A stretch of DNA of 64,000 nt from Sipunculus nudus (Eukaryota > Annelida > Sipuncula > Golfingiida > Sipunculidae): NCBI GenBank assembly GCA_026874595.1, contig CM049322.1, forward strand, positions 23,161,400 to 23,225,399, written 5' to 3'. This document shows, in pieces, positions 46,801-61,800 of the stretch; the first letter of the stretch is position 1, and each line of letters begins with the position of its first letter. A program made the position numbers and the translations under genes. The notes beneath the pieces were generated by a model that ran no database searches, was not told the DNA's origin, and saw nothing but the letters and a program-made list of their open reading frames with translations.

Positions 46801-49800
46801 TGTACTGATCCCGCTAGTAGAGGTTCGGTGGTTCATTGTATTTCTTTGATCTGATCCCACGTACCAGTAGAGATTCGGTGGTTTATGGTATCCTTTTGTA
46901 CGGACCCCGCCTGTAGAGGTTCGGTGGTTCATGGTATTCCTTTGTACTGATCCCGCTAGTAGAGGTTTGGTGGTTCATGGTATTCCTTTGTACTGATCCC
47001 GCTAGTAGAGGTTCGGTGGTTCATGGTATTCCTTTGTACTGATCCCGATAGTAGAGGTTCGATCGGTGCTTTATGGTATTCCTTTGTACTGATCCCGCTA
47101 GTAGAGGTTCGATCGGTGCTTTATGGTATTCCTTTGTACTGATCCCGCCAGTAGAGGTTCGGTGGTTCATGGTATTCCTTTGTACTGATCCCGCCAGTAG
47201 AGGTTCTGTGGTTCATGGTATACCTTTGTACTGATCCCGCTAGTAGAGGTTCCATCGGTGCTTTATGGTATTCCTTTGTACTGATCCCGCCAGTAGAGGT
47301 TCGGTGGTTCATGGTATTCCTTTGTACAGATCCCGCTAGTAGAGGTTCGGTGGTTCATGGTATTCCTTTGTACTGATCCCGCTAGTAGAGGTTCGATCGG
47401 TGCTTTATGGTATTCCTTTGTACTGATCCCGCCAGTAGAGGTTCTGTGGTTCATGGTATACCTTTGTACTGATCCCGCTAGTAGAGGTTCGATCGGTGCT
47501 TTATGGTATTCCTTTTTACTGATCCCGCCAGTAGAGGTTCTGTGGTTCATGGTATACCTTTGTACTGATCCCGCTAGTAGAGGTTCGATCGGTGCTTTAT
47601 GGTATTCCTTTGTACTGATCCCGCCAGTAGAGGTTCGGTGGTTCATGGTATTCCCTTGTACTGATCCCGCTAGTAGAGGTTCGATCGGTGCTTTATGGTA
47701 TTCCTTTGTACTGATCCCGCCAGTAGAGGTTCGGTGGTTCATGGTATTCCTTAGTACTGATCCCGCCAGTAGAGGTTCTGTGGTTCGTGGTATACCTTTG
47801 TACTGATCCCGCTAGTAGAGGTTCGATCGGTGCTTTATGGTATTCCTTTGTACTGATCCCGCCAGTAGAGGTTCGGTGGTTCATGGTATTCCTTTGTACT
47901 GATCCCGCTAGTAGAGGTTCGGTGGTTCATGGTATCCCTTTGTACTGATCCCGCTAGTAGAGGTTCGATCGGTGCTTTATGGTATTCCTTTGTACTGATC
48001 CCGCCAGTAGAGGTTCGGTGGTTCATGGTATTTCTTTGTACTGATCCCGCTAGTAGAGGTTCTGTGGTTCATGGTATTCCTTTGTACTGATCCCGTTAGT
48101 AGAGGTTCGGTGGTTCATGGTATTCCTTTGTACTGATCCCGCTAGTAGAGGTTCGATCGGTGCTTTATGGTATTCCTTTGTACTGATCCCGCCAGTGGAG
48201 GTTCGGTGGTTCATGGTATTCCTTTGTACTGATCCCGCCAGTAGAGGTTCTGTGGTTCATGGTATACCTTTGTACTGATCCCGCCAGTAGAGGTTCTGTG
48301 GTTCATGGTATACCTTTGTACTGATCCCACGTACCAGTAGAGGTTCGGTGGTTCATGGCATTCCTTTGTACTGATCCTGCTAATAGAGGTTCGGTGGTTC
48401 ATGGCATTCCTTTGTACTGATCCCGCTAGTAGAGGTTCTGTGGTTCATGGTATTCCTTTGTACTGATCCCGCCATTAGAGGTTCTGTGGTTCATGGTATA
48501 CCTTTGTACTGATCCCGCCAGTAGAGGTTCTGTGGTTCATGGTATACCTTTATACTGATCCCACGTACCAGTAGAGGTTCGGTGGTTCATGGCATTCCTT
48601 TGTACTGATCCCGCCAGTAGAGGTTCGGTGGTTCATGGTATTCCTTTGTACTGATCCCGCCTGTAGAGGTTCTGTGGTTCATGGTATACCTTTGTACTGA
48701 TCCCACGTACCAGTAGAGGTTCGGTGGATCATGGTATTCCTTTGTACTGATCCCACGTACCAGTAGAGGTTCGGTGGTTCATGGCATTCCTTTGTACTGA
48801 TCCTGCTAATAGAGGTTCGGTGGTTCATGGCATTCCTTTGTACTGATCCCGCCAGTAGAGGTTCTGTGGTTCATGGTATACCTTTGTACTGATCCCACGT
48901 ACCAGTAGAGGTTCGGTGGTTCATGGCATTCCTTTGTACTGATCCCACGTACCAGTAGAGGTTCGGTGGTTCATGGCATTCCTTTGTACTGATCCCACCA
49001 GAAGAGTTTCTGTGGTTCATGGTATTCCTTTGTACTGATCCCACGTACCAGTAGAGGTTCGGTGGTTCATGGCATTCCTTTGTACTGATCCAGCAATAGA
49101 GGTTCGGTGGTTCATGGTATTCCTTTGTACTGATCCCGCCAGTAGAGGTTCTGTGGTTCATGGTATACCTTTGTACTGATCCCACGTACCAGTAGAGGTT
49201 CGGTGGTTCATGGCATTCCTTTGTACTGATCCCACGTACCAGTAGAGGTACGGTGGTTCATGGCATTCCTTTGTACTGATCCCACCAGAAGAGATTCTGT
49301 GGTTCATGGTATTCCTTTGTACTGATCCCACGTACCAGTTGAGGTTCGGTGGTTCATGGCATTCCTTTGTACTGATCCAGCAATAGAGGTTCGGTGGTTC
49401 ATGGTATTCCTTTGTACTGAACCCGCCAGTAGCGGTTCTGTGGTTCATGGTATACCTTTGTACTGATCCCACGTAGCAGTAAAGGTTCGGTGGTTCATGG
49501 CATTCCTTTGTACTGATCCAGAAATAGAGGTTCGGTTGTTCATGGTATTCCTTTGTACTGATCCCGCCAGTAGAGATTCTGTGGTTCATGGTATACCTTT
49601 GTACTGATCCCACGTACCAGTAGAGGTTAGGTGGTTCATGGCATTCCTTTGTACTGATCCTGCTAATAGAGGTTCGGTGGTTCATGGTATTCCTTTGTAC
49701 TGATCCCACCAGAAGAGATTCTGTGGTTCATGGTATTCCTTTGTACTGATCCCACGTACCAGTAGAGGTTCGGTGGTTCATGGCATTCCTTTGTACTGAT

Positions 49801-49815
49801 CCAGCAATAGAGGTT
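36020..49815. repeat. Internal duplication within the 15.7-kb block, offset about 8981 bp
   Basis: About 36020-40835 resembles about 45047-49815. The offset is 9027 near the left end, 8981 after loss of one 46-bp unit near 45640, and 8980 after a single-base difference near 39701. The 46-bp change independently confirms the unit length. Confidence 0.75.
41065..45064. repeat. Tandem duplication of a 2000-bp block in the satellite
   Basis: About 41065-43064 and 43065-45064 match at an offset of exactly 2000 bp. One substitution was noted, G in GGTGCTTTATGG near 42264 against A at 44264. Confidence 0.85.
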
Positions 49816-52800
49816 CGGTGGTTCATGGTATTCCTTTGTACTGATCCCGCCAGTAGAGGTTCTGTGGTTCATGGTATACCTTTGTACTGATCCCACGTAC
49901 CAGTAGAGGTTCGGTGGTTCATGGCATTCCTTTGTACTGATCCCACGTACCAGTAGAGGTACGGTGGTTCATGGCATTCCTTTGTACTGATCCCACCAGA
50001 AGAGATTCTGTGGTTCATGGTATTCCTTTGTACTGATCCCACGTACCAGTAGAGGTTCGGTGGTTCATGGCATTCCTTTGTACTGATCCAGCAATAGAGG
50101 TTCGGTGGTTCATGGTATTCCTTTGTACTGATCCCGCCAGTAGAGGTTCTGTGGTTCATGGTATACCTTTGTACTGATCCCACGTACCAGTAACGGTTCG
50201 GTGGTTCATGGCATTCCTTTGTACTGATCCAGCAATAGAGGTTCGGTTGTTCATGGAATTCCTTTGTACTGATCCCGCCAGTAGAGATTCTGTGGTTCAT
50301 GGTATACCTTTGTACTGATCCCACGTACCAGTAGAGGTTAGGTGGTTCATGGCATTCCTTTGTACTGATCCCACCAGAAGAGATTCTGTGGTTCATGGTA
50401 TTCCTTTGTACTGATCCCACGTACCAGTAGAGGTTCGGTGGTTCATGGCATTCCTTTGTACTGATCCAGTAATAGAGGTTCGGTGGTTCATGGTATTCCT
50501 TTGTACTGATCCCGCCAGTAGAGGTTCTGTGGTTCATGGTATACCTTTGTACTGATCCCACGTACCAGTAGAGGTTCGGTGGTTCATGGCATTCCTTTGT
50601 ACTGATCCCACGTACCAGTAGAGGTACGGTGGTTCATGGCATTCCTTTGTACTGATCCCACCAGAAGAGATTCTGTGGTTCATGGTATTCCTTTGTACTG
50701 ATCCCACGTACCAGTAGAGGTTCGGTGGTTCATGGCATTCCTTTGTACTGATCCAGCAATAGAGGTTCGGTGGTTCATGGCATTCCTTTGTACTGATCCC
50801 GCCAGTAGAGGTTCTGTGGTTCATGGTATACCTTTGTACTGATCCCACGTACCAGTAAAGGTTCGGTGGTTCATGGCATTCCTTTGTACTGATCCAGAAA
50901 TAGAGGTTCGGTTGTTCATGGTATTCCTTTGTACTGATCCCGCCAGTAGAGATTCTGTGGTTCATGGTATACCTTTGTACTGATCCCACGTACCAGTAGA
51001 GGTTAGGTGGTTCATGGCATTCCTTTGTACTGATCCTGCTAATAGAGGTTCGGTGGTTCATGGTATTCCTTTGTACTGATCCCACCAGAAGAGATTCTGT
51101 GGTTCATGGTATTCCTTTGTACTGATCCCACGTACCAGTAGAGGTTCGGTGGTTCATGGCATTCCTTTGTACTGATCCAGCAATAGAGGTTCGGTGGTTC
51201 ATGGTATTTCTTTGATCTGATCCCACGTACCAGTAGAGGTTCGGTGGTTCATGGCATTCCTTTGTACTGATCCCGCCAGTAGAGGTTCGGTGGTTCATGG
51301 TATTTCTTTGATCTGATCCCACGTACCAGTAGAGATTCGGTGGTTCATGGTATCCTTTTGTACGGATCCCGCCTGTAGAGGTTCGGTGGTTCATGGTATT
51401 CCTTTGTACTGATCCCGCTAGTAGAGGTTCGGTGGTTCATGGTATTCCTTTGTACTGATCCCGCTAGTAGAGGTTCGGTGGTTCATGGTATTCCTTTGTA
51501 CTGATCCCGCTAGTAGAGGTTCGATCGGTGCTTTATGGTATTCCTTTGTACTGATCCCGCCAGTAGAGGTTCGGTGGTTCATGGTATTTCTTTGTACTGA
51601 TCCCGCTAGTAGAGGTTCGGTGGTTCATGGTATTTCTTTGATCTTATCCCACGTACCAGTAGAGGTTCGGTGGTTCATGGCATTCCTTTGTACTGATCCC
51701 GCTAGTAGAGGTTCGGTGGTTCATTGTATTTCTTTGATCTGATCCCACGTACCAGTAGAGGTTCGGTGGTTCATGGCATTCCTTTGTACTGATCCCACGT
51801 ACCAGTAGAGGTACGGTGGTTCATGGCATTCCTTTGTACTGATCCCACCAGAAGAAATTCTGTGGTTCATGGTATTCCTTTGTACTGATCCCACGTACCA
51901 GTAGAGGTTCGGTGGTTCATGGCATTCCTTTGTACTGATCCAGCAATAGAGGTTCGGTGGTTCATGGTATTCCTTTGTACTGATCCCGCCAGTAGAGGTT
52001 CTGTGGTTCATGGTATACCTTTGTACTGATCCCACGTACCAGTAACGGTTCGGTGGTTCATGGCATTCCTTTGTACTGATCCAGCAATAGAGGTTCGGTT
52101 GTTCATGGAATTCCTTTGTACTGATCCCGCCAGTAGAGATTCTGTGGTTCATGGTATACCTTTGTACTGATCCCACGTACCAGCAGAGGTTAGGTGGTTC
52201 ATGGCATTCCTTTGTACTGATCCCACCAGAAGAGATTCTGTGGTTCATGGTATTCCTTTGTACTGATCCCACGTACCAGTAGAGGTTCGGTGGTTCATGG
52301 CATTCCTTTGTACTGATCCAGCAATAGAGGTTCGGTGGTTCATGGTATTCCTTTGTACTGATCCCGCCAGTAGAGGTTCTGTGGTTCATGGTATACCTTT
52401 GTACTGATCCCACGTACCAGTAGAGGTTCGGTGGTTCATGGCATTCCTTTGTACTGATCCCACGTACCAGTAGAGGTACGGTGGTTCATGGCATTCCTTT
52501 GTACTGATCCCACCAGAAGAGATTCTGTGGTTCATGGTATTCCTTTGTACTGATCCCACGTACCAGTAGAGGTTCGGTGGTTCATGGCATTCCTTTGTAC
52601 TGATCCAGCAATAGAGGTTCGGTGGTTCATGGCATTCCTTTGTACTGATCCCGCCAGTAGAGGTTCTGTGGTTCATGGTATACCTTTGTACTGATCCCAC
52701 GTACCAGTAAAGGTTCGGTGGTTCATGGCATTCCTTTGTACTGATCCAGAAATAGAGGTTCGGTTGTTCATGGTATTCCTTTGTACTGATCCCGCCAGTA

Positions 52801-55800
52801 GAGATTCTGTGGTTCATGGTATACCTTTGTACTGATCCCACGTACCAGTAGAGGTTAGGTGGTTCATGGCATTCCTTTGTACTGATCCTGCTAATAGAGG
52901 TTCGGTGGTTCATGGTATTCCTTTGTACTGATCCCACCAGAAGAGATTCTGTGGTTCATGGTATTCCTTTGTACTGATCCCACGTACCAGTAGAGGTTCG
53001 GTGGTTCATGGCATTCCTTTGTACTGATCCAGCAATAGAGGTTCGGTGGTTCATGGTATTTCTTTGATCTGATCCCACGTACCAGTAGAGGTTCGGTGGT
53101 TCATGGCATTCCTTTGTACTGATCCCGCCAGTAGAGGTTCGGTGGTTCATGGTATTTCTTTGATCTGATCCCACGTACCAGTAGAGATTCGGTGGTTCAT
53201 GGTATCCTTTTGTACGGATCCCGCCTGTAGAGGTTCGGTGGTTCATGGTATTCCTTTGTACTGATCCCGCTAGTAGAGGTTCGGTGGTTCATGGTATTCC
53301 TTTGTACTGATCCCGCTAGTAGAGGTTCGGTGGTTCATGGTATTCCTTTGTACTGATCCCGCTAGTAGAGGTTCGATCGGTGCTTTATGGTATTCCTTTG
53401 TACTGATCCCGCCAGTAGAGGTTCGGTGGTTCATGGTATTTCTTTGTACTGATCCCGCTAGTAGAGGTTCGGTGGTTCATGGTATTTCTTTGATCTTATC
53501 CCACGTACCAGTAGAGGTTCGGTGGTTCATGGCATTCCTTTGTACTGATCCCGCTAGTAGAGGTTCGGTGGTTCATTGTATTTCTTTGATCTGATCCCAC
53601 GTACCAGTAGAGATTCGGTGGTTTATGGTATCCTTTTGTACGGATCCCGCCTGTAGAGGTTCGGTGGTTCATGGTATTCCTTTGTACTGATCCCGCTAGT
53701 AGAGGTTTGGTGGTTCATGGTATTCCTTTGTACTGATCCCGCTAGTAGAGGTTCGGTGGTTCATGGTATTCCTTTGTACTGATCCCGATAGTAGAGGTTC
53801 GATCGGTGCTTTATGGTATTCCTTTGTACTGATCCCGCTAGTAGAGGTTCGATCGGTGCTTTATGGTATTCCTTTGTACTGATCCCGCCAGTAGAGGTTC
53901 GGTGGTTCATGGTATTCCTTTGTACTGATCCCGCCAGTAGAGGTTCTGTGGTTCATGGTATACCTTTGTACTGATCCCGCTAGTAGAGGTTCCATCGGTG
54001 CTTTATGGTATTCCTTTGTACTGATCCCGCCAGTAGAGGTTCGGTGGTTCATGGTATTCCTTTGTACTGATCCCGCTAGTAGAGGTTCGGTGGTTCATGG
54101 TATTCCTTTGTACTGATCCCGCTAGTAGAGGTTCGATCGGTGCTTTATGGTATTCCTTTGTACTGATCCCGCCAGTAGAGGTTCTGTGGTTCATGGTATA
54201 CCTTTGTACTGATCCCGCTAGTAGAGGTTCGATCGGTGCTTTATGGTATTCCTTTTTACTGATCCCGCCAGTAGAGGTTCTGTGGTTCATGGTATACCTT
54301 TGTACTGATCCCGCTAGTAGAGGTTCGATCGGTGCTTTATGGTATTCCTTTGTACTGATCCCGCCAGTAGAGGTTCGGTGGTTCATGGTATTCCTTTGTA
54401 CTGATCCCGCTAGTAGAGGTTCGATCGGTGCTTTATGGTATTCCTTTGTACTGATCCCGCCAGTAGAGGTTCGGTGGTTCATGGTATTCCTTAGTACTGA
54501 TCCCGCCAGTAGAGGTTCTGTGGTTCGTGGTATACCTTTGTACTGATCCCGCTAGTAGAGGTTCGATCGGTGCTTTATGGTATTCCTTTGTACTGATCCC
54601 GCCAGTAGAGGTTCGGTGGTTCATGGTATTCCTTTGTACTGATCCCGCTAGTAGAGGTTCGGTGGTTCATGGTATCCCTTTGTACTGATCCCGCTAGTAG
54701 AGGTTCGATCGGTGCTTTATGGTATTCCTTTGTACTGATCCCGCCAGTAGAGGTTCGGTGGTTCATGGTATTTCTTTGTACTGATCCCGCTAGTAGAGGT
54801 TCTGTGGTTCATGGTATTCCTTTGTACTGATCCCGTTAGTAGAGGTTCGGTGGTTCATGGTATTCCTTTGTACTGATCCCGCTAGTAGAGGTTCGATCGG
54901 TGCTTTATGGTATTCCTTTGTACTGATCCCACCAGTGGAGGTTCGGTGGTTCATGGTATTCCTTTGTACTGATCCCGCCAGTATAGGTTCTGTGGTTCAT
55001 GGTATACCTTTGTACTGATCCCGCCAGTAGAGGTTCTGTGGTTCATGGTATACCTTTGTACTGATCCCACGTACCAGTAGAGGTTCGGTGGTTCATGGCA
55101 TTCCTTTGTACTGATCCTGCTAATAGAGGTTCGGTGGTTCATGGCATTCCTTTGTACTGATCCCGCTAGTAGAGGTTCTGTGGTTCATGGTATTCCTTTG
55201 TACTGATCCCGCCATTAGAGGTTCTGTGGTTCATGGTATACCTTTGTACTGATCCCGCCAGTAGAGGTTCTGTGGTTCATGGTATACCTTTATACTGATC
55301 CCACGTACCAGTAGAGGTTCGGTGGTTCATGGCATTCCTTTGTACTGATCCCGCCAGTAGAGGTTCGGTGGTTCATGGTATTCCTTTGTACTGATCCCGC
55401 CTGTAGAGGTTCTGTGGTTCATTGGTATACCTTTGTACTGATCCCACGTACCAGTAGAGGTTCGGTGGATCATGGTATTCCTTTGTACTGATCCCACGTA
55501 CCAGTAGAGGTTCGGTGGTTCATGGCATTCCTTTGTACTGATCCTGCTAATAGAGGTTCGGTGGTTCATGGCATTCCTTTGTACTGATCCCGCCAGTAGA
55601 GGTTCTGTGGTTCATGGTATACCTTTGTACTGATCCCACGTACCAGTAGAGGTTCGGTGGTTCATGGCATTCCTTTGTACTGATCCCACGTACCAGTAGA
55701 GGTTCGGTGGTTCATGGCATTCCTTTGTACTGATCCCACCAGAAGAGTTTCTGTGGTTCATGGTATTCCTTTGTACTGATCCCACGTACCAGTAGAGGTT

Positions 55801-58800
55801 CGGTGGTTCATGGCATTCCTTTGTACTGATCCAGCAATAGAGGTTCGGTGGTTCATGGTATTCCTTTGTACTGATCCCGCCAGTAGAGGTTCTGTGGTTC
55901 ATGGTATACCTTTGTACTGATCCCACGTACCAGTAGAGGTTCGGTGGTTCATGGCATTCCTTTGTACTGATCCCACGTACCAGTAGAGGTACGGTGGTTC
56001 ATGGCATTCCTTTGTACTGATCCCACCAGAAGAGATTCTGTGGTTCATGGTATTCCTTTGTACTGATCCCACGTACCAGTTGAGGTTCGGTGGTTCATGG
56101 CATTCCTTTGTACTGATCCAGCAATAGAGGTTCGGTGGTTCATGGTATTCCTTTGTACTGATCCCGCCAGTAGCGGTTCTGTGGTTCATGGTATACCTTT
56201 GTACTGATCCCACGTAGCAGTAAAGGTTCGGTGGTTCATGGCATTCCTTTGTACTGATCCAGAAATAGAGGTTCGGTTGTTCATGGTATTCCTTTGTACT
56301 GATCCCGCCAGTAGAGATTCTGTGGTTCATGGTATACCTTTGTACTGATCCCACGTACCAGTAGAGGTTAGGTGGTTCATGGCATTCCTTTGTACTGATC
56401 CTGCTAATAGAGGTTCGGTGGTTCATGGTATTCCTTTGTACTGATCCCACCAGAAGAGATTCTGTGGTTCATGGTATTCCTTTGTACTGATCCCACGTAC
56501 CAGTAGAGGTTCGGTGGTTCATGGCATTCCTTTGTACTGATCCAGCAATAGAGGTTCGGTGGTTCATGGCATTCCTTTGTACTGATCCCGCCAGTAGAGG
56601 TTCGGTGGTTCATGGTATTTCTTTGATCTGATCCCACGTACCAGTAGAGATTCGGTGGTTCATGGTATCCTTTTGTACGGATCCCGCCTGTAGAGGTTCG
56701 GTGGTTCATGGTATTCCTTTGTACTGATCCCGCTAGTAGAGGTTCGGTGGTTCATGGTATTCCTTTGTACTGATCCCGCTAGTAGAGGTTCGGTGGTTCA
56801 TGGTATTCCTTTGTACTGATCCCGCCAGTAGAGGTTCGATCGGTGCTTTATGGTATTCCTTTGTACTGATCCCGCCAGTAGAGGTTCGGTGGTTCATGGT
56901 ATTTCTTTGTACTGATCCCGCTAGTAGAGGTTCGGTGGTTCATGGTATTTCTTTGATCTGATCCCACGTACCAGTAGAGGTTCGGTGGTTCATGGCATTC
57001 CTTTGTACTGATCCCGCTAGTAGAGGTTCGGTGGTTCATGGTATTTCTTTGATCTGATCCCACGTACCAGTAGAGATTCGGTGGTTTATGGTATCCTTTT
57101 GTACGGATCCCGCCTGTAGAGGTTCGGTGGTTCATGGTATTCCTTTGTACTGATCCCGCTAGTAGAGGTTTGGTGGTTCATGGTATTCCTTTGTACTGAT
57201 CCCGCTAGTAGAGGTTCGGTGGTTCATGGTATTGCTTTGTACTGATCCCGCTAGTAGAGGTTCGGTGGTTCATGGTATTCCTTTGTACTGATCCCGCTAG
57301 TAGAGGTTCGATCGGTGCTTTATGGTATTCCTTTATACTGATCCCGCCAGTAGAGGTTCTGTGGTTCATGGTATTCCTTTGTACTGATCCCGCTAGTAGA
57401 GGTTCGGTGGTTCATGGTATTTCTTTGATCTGATCCCACGTACCAGTAGAGATTCGGTGGTTCATGGTATTCCTTTGATCTGATCCCACGTACCAGTAGA
57501 GATTCGGTGGTTCATGGTATTCCTTTGTACTGATCCCGCTAGTAGAGGTTCGGTGGTTCATGGTATTCCTTTGTACTGATCCCGCTAGTAGAGGTTCGAT
57601 CGGTGCTTTATGGCATTCCTTTGTACTGATCCCGCCAGTAGAGGTTCGGTGGTTCATGGTATTTCTTTGTACTGATCCCGCTAGTAGAGGTTCGATCGGT
57701 GCTTTATGGTATTCCTTTGTACTGATCCCGCCAGTAGAGGTTCGGTGCTTCATGGTATTCCCTTGTACTGATCCCGCCAGTAGAGGTTCTGTGGTTCATG
57801 GTATACCTTTGTACTGATCCCGCTAGTAGAGGTTCCATCGGTGCTTTATTGTATTCCTTTGTACTGATCCCGCCAGTAGAGGTTCGGTGGTTCATGGTAT
57901 TCCTTTGTACTGATCCCGCTAGTAGAGGTTCGGTGGTTCATGGTATTCCTTTGTACTGATCCCGCTAGTAGAGGTTCGATCGGTGCTTTATGGTATTCCT
58001 TTGTACTGATCCCGCCAGTAGAGGTTCTGTGGTTCATGGTATACCTTTGTACTGATCCCGCTAGTAGAGGTTCGATCGGTGCTTTATGGTATTCCTTTGT
58101 ACTGATCCCACCAGTAGAGGTTCTGTGGTTCATGGTATACCTTTGTACTGATCCCGCTAGTAGAGGTTCGATCGGTGCTTTATGGTATTCCTTTGTACTG
58201 ATCCCGCCAGTAGAGGTTCGGTGGTTCATGGTATTCCTTTGTACTGATCCCGCTAGTAGAGGTTCGATCGGTGCTTTATGGTATTCCTTTGTACTGATCC
58301 CGCCAGTAGAGGTTCGGTGGTTCATGGTATTCCTTTGTACTGATCCCGCCAGTAGAGGTTCTGTGGTTCATGGTATACCTTTGTACTGATCCCGCTAGTA
58401 GAGGTTCGATCGGTGCTTTATGGTATTCCTTTGTACTGATCCCGCTAGTAGAGGTTTGGTGGTTCATGGTATTCCTTTGTACTGATCCCGCTAGTAGAGG
58501 TTCGGTGGTTCATGGTATTCCTTTGTACTGATCCCGCTAGTAGAGGTTCGATCGGTGCTTTATGGTATTCCTTTGTACTGATCCCGCCAGTAGAGGTTCG
58601 GTGGTTCATGGTATTTCTTTGTACTGATCCCGCTAGTAGAGGTTCGGTGGTTCATGGTATTTCTTTGATCTTATCCCACGTACCAGTAGAGGTTCGGTGG
58701 TTCATGGCATTCCTTTGTACTGATCCCGCTAGTAGAGGTTCGGTGGTTCATTGTATTTCTTTGATCTGATCCCACGTACCAGTAGAGGTTCGGTGGTTCA

Positions 58801-61800
58801 TGGTATTCCTTTGTACTGATCCCGCCAGTAGAGGTTCGATCGGTGCTTTATGGTATTCCTTTGTACTGATCCCGCCAGTAGAGGTTCGGTGGTTCATGGT
58901 ATTTCTTTGTACTGATCCCGCTAGTAGAGGTTCGGTGGTTCATGGTATTTCTTTGATCTGATCCCACGTACCAGTAGAGGTTCGGTGGTTCATGGCATTC
59001 CTTTGTACTGATCCCGCTAGTAGAGGTTCGGTGGTTCATGGTATTTCTTTGATCTGATCCCACGTACCAGTAGAGATTCGGTGGTTTATGGTATCCTTTT
59101 GTACGGATCCCGCCTGTAGAGGTTCGGTGGTTCATGGTATTCCTTTGTACTGATCCCGCTAGTAGAGGTTTGGTGGTTCATGGTATTCCTTTGTACTGAT
59201 CCCGCTAGTAGAGGTTCGGTGGTTCATGGTATTGCTTTGTACTGATCCCGCTAGTAGAGGTTCGGTGGTTCATGGTATTCCTTTGTACTGATCCCGCTAG
59301 TAGAGGTTCGATCGGTGCTTTATGGTATTCCTTTATACTGATCCCGCCAGTAGAGGTTCTGTGGTTCATGGTATTCCTTTGTACTGATCCCGCTAGTAGA
59401 GGTTCGGTGGTTCATGGTATTTCTTTGATCTGATCCCACGTACCAGTAGAGATTCGGTGGTTCATGGTATTCCTTTGATCTGATCCCACGTACCAGTAGA
59501 GATTCGGTGGTTCATGGTATTCCTTTGTACTGATCCCGCTAGTAGAGGTTCGGTGGTTCATGGTATTCCTTTGTACTGATCCCGCTAGTAGAGGTTCGAT
59601 CGGTGCTTTATGGCATTCCTTTGTACTGATCCCGCCAGTAGAGGTTCGGTGGTTCATGGTATTTCTTTGTACTGATCCCGCTAGTAGAGGTTCGATCGGT
59701 GCTTTATGGTATTCCTTTGTACTGATCCCGCCAGTAGAGGTTCGGTGCTTCATGGTATTCCCTTGTACTGATCCCGCCAGTAGAGGTTCTGTGGTTCATG
59801 GTATACCTTTGTACTGATCCCGCTAGTAGAGGTTCCATCGGTGCTTTATTGTATTCCTTTGTACTGATCCCGCCAGTAGAGGTTCGGTGGTTCATGGTAT
59901 TCCTTTGTACTGATCCCGCTAGTAGAGGTTCGGTGGTTCATGGTATTCCTTTGTACTGATCCCGCTAGTAGAGGTTCGATCGGTACTTTATGGTATTCCT
60001 TTGTACTGATCCCGCCAGTAGAGGTTCTGTGGTTCATGGTATACCTTTGTACTGATCCCGCTAGTAGAGGTTCGATCGGTGCTTTATGGTATTCCTTTGT
60101 ACTGATCCCACCAGTAGAGGTTCTGTGGTTCATGGTATACCTTTGTACTGATCCCGCTAGTAGAGGTTCGATCGGTGCTTTATGGTATTCCTTTGTACTG
60201 ATCCCGCCAGTAGAGGTTCGGTGGTTCATGGTATTCCTTTGTACTGATCCCGCTAGTAGAGGTTCGATCGGTGCTTTATGGTATTCCTTTGTACTGATCC
60301 CGCCAGTAGAGGTTCGGTGGTTCATGGTATTCCTTTGTACTGATCCCGCCAGTAGAGGTTCTGTGGTTCATGGTATACCTTTGTACTGATCCCGCTAGTA
60401 GAGGTTCGATCGGTGCTTTATGGTATTCCTTTGTACTGATCCCGCTAGTAGAGGTTTGGTGGTTCATGGTATTCCTTTGTACTGATCCCGCTAGTAGAGG
60501 TTCGGTGGTTCATGGTATTCCTTTGTACTGATCCCGCTAGTAGAGGTTCGATCGGTGCTTTATGGTATTCCTTTGTACTGATCCCGCCAGTAGAGGTTCG
60601 GTGGTTCATGGTATTTCTTTGTACTGATCCCGCTAGTAGAGGTTCGGTGGTTCATGGTATTTCTTTGATCTTATCCCACGTACCAGTAGAGGTTCGGTGG
60701 TTCATGGCATTCCTTTGTACTGATCCCGCTAGTAGAGGTTCGGTGGTTCATTGTATTTCTTTGATCTGATCCCACGTACCAGTAGAGGTTCGGTGGTTCA
60801 TGGCATTCCTTTGTACTGATCCCACGTACCAGTAGAGGTACGGTGGTTCATGGCATTCCTTTGTACTGATCCCACCAGAAGAAATTCTGTGGTTCATGGT
60901 ATTCCTTTGTACTGATCCCACGTACCAGTAGAGGTTCGGTGGTTCATGGCATTCCATTGTACTGATCCAGCAATAGAGGTTCGGTGGTTCATGGTATTCC
61001 TTTGTACTGATCCCGCCAGTAGAGGTTCTGTGGTTCATGGTATACCTTTGTACTGATCCCACGTACCAGTAACGGTTCGGTGGTTCATGGCATTCCTTTG
61101 TACTGATCCAGCAATAGAGGTTCGGTTGTTCTTTGAATTCCTTTGTACTGATCCCGCCAGTAGAGATTCTGTGGTTCATGGTATACCTTTGTACTGATCC
61201 CACGTACCAGTAGAGGTTAGGTGGTTCATGGCATTCCTTTGTACTGATCCCACCAGAAGAGATTCTGTGGTTCATGGTATTCCTTTGTACTGATCCCACG
61301 TACCAGTAGAGGTTCGGTGGTTCATGGCATTCCTTTGTACTGATCCAGCAATAGAGGTTCTGTGGTTCATGGTATACCTTTGTACTGATCCCACGTACCA
61401 GTAGAGGTTCGGTGGTTCATGGCATTCCTTTGTACTGATCCCACGTACCAGTAGAGGTACGGTGGTTCATGGCATTCCTTTGTACTGATCCCACCAGAAG
61501 AGATTCTGTGGTTCATGGTATTCCTTTGTACTGATCCCACGTACCAGTAGAGGTTCGGTGGTTCATGGCATTCCTTTGTACTGATCCAGCAATAGAGGTT
61601 CGGTGGTTCATGGCATTCCTTTGTACTGATCCCGCCAGTAGAGGTTCTGTGGTTCATGGTATACCTTTGTACTGATCCCACGTACCAGTAAAGGTTCGGT
61701 GGTTCATGGCATTCCTTTGTACTGATCCAGAAATAGAGGTTCGGTTGTTCATGGTATTCCTTTGTACTGATCCCGCCAGTAGAGATTCTGTGGTTCATGG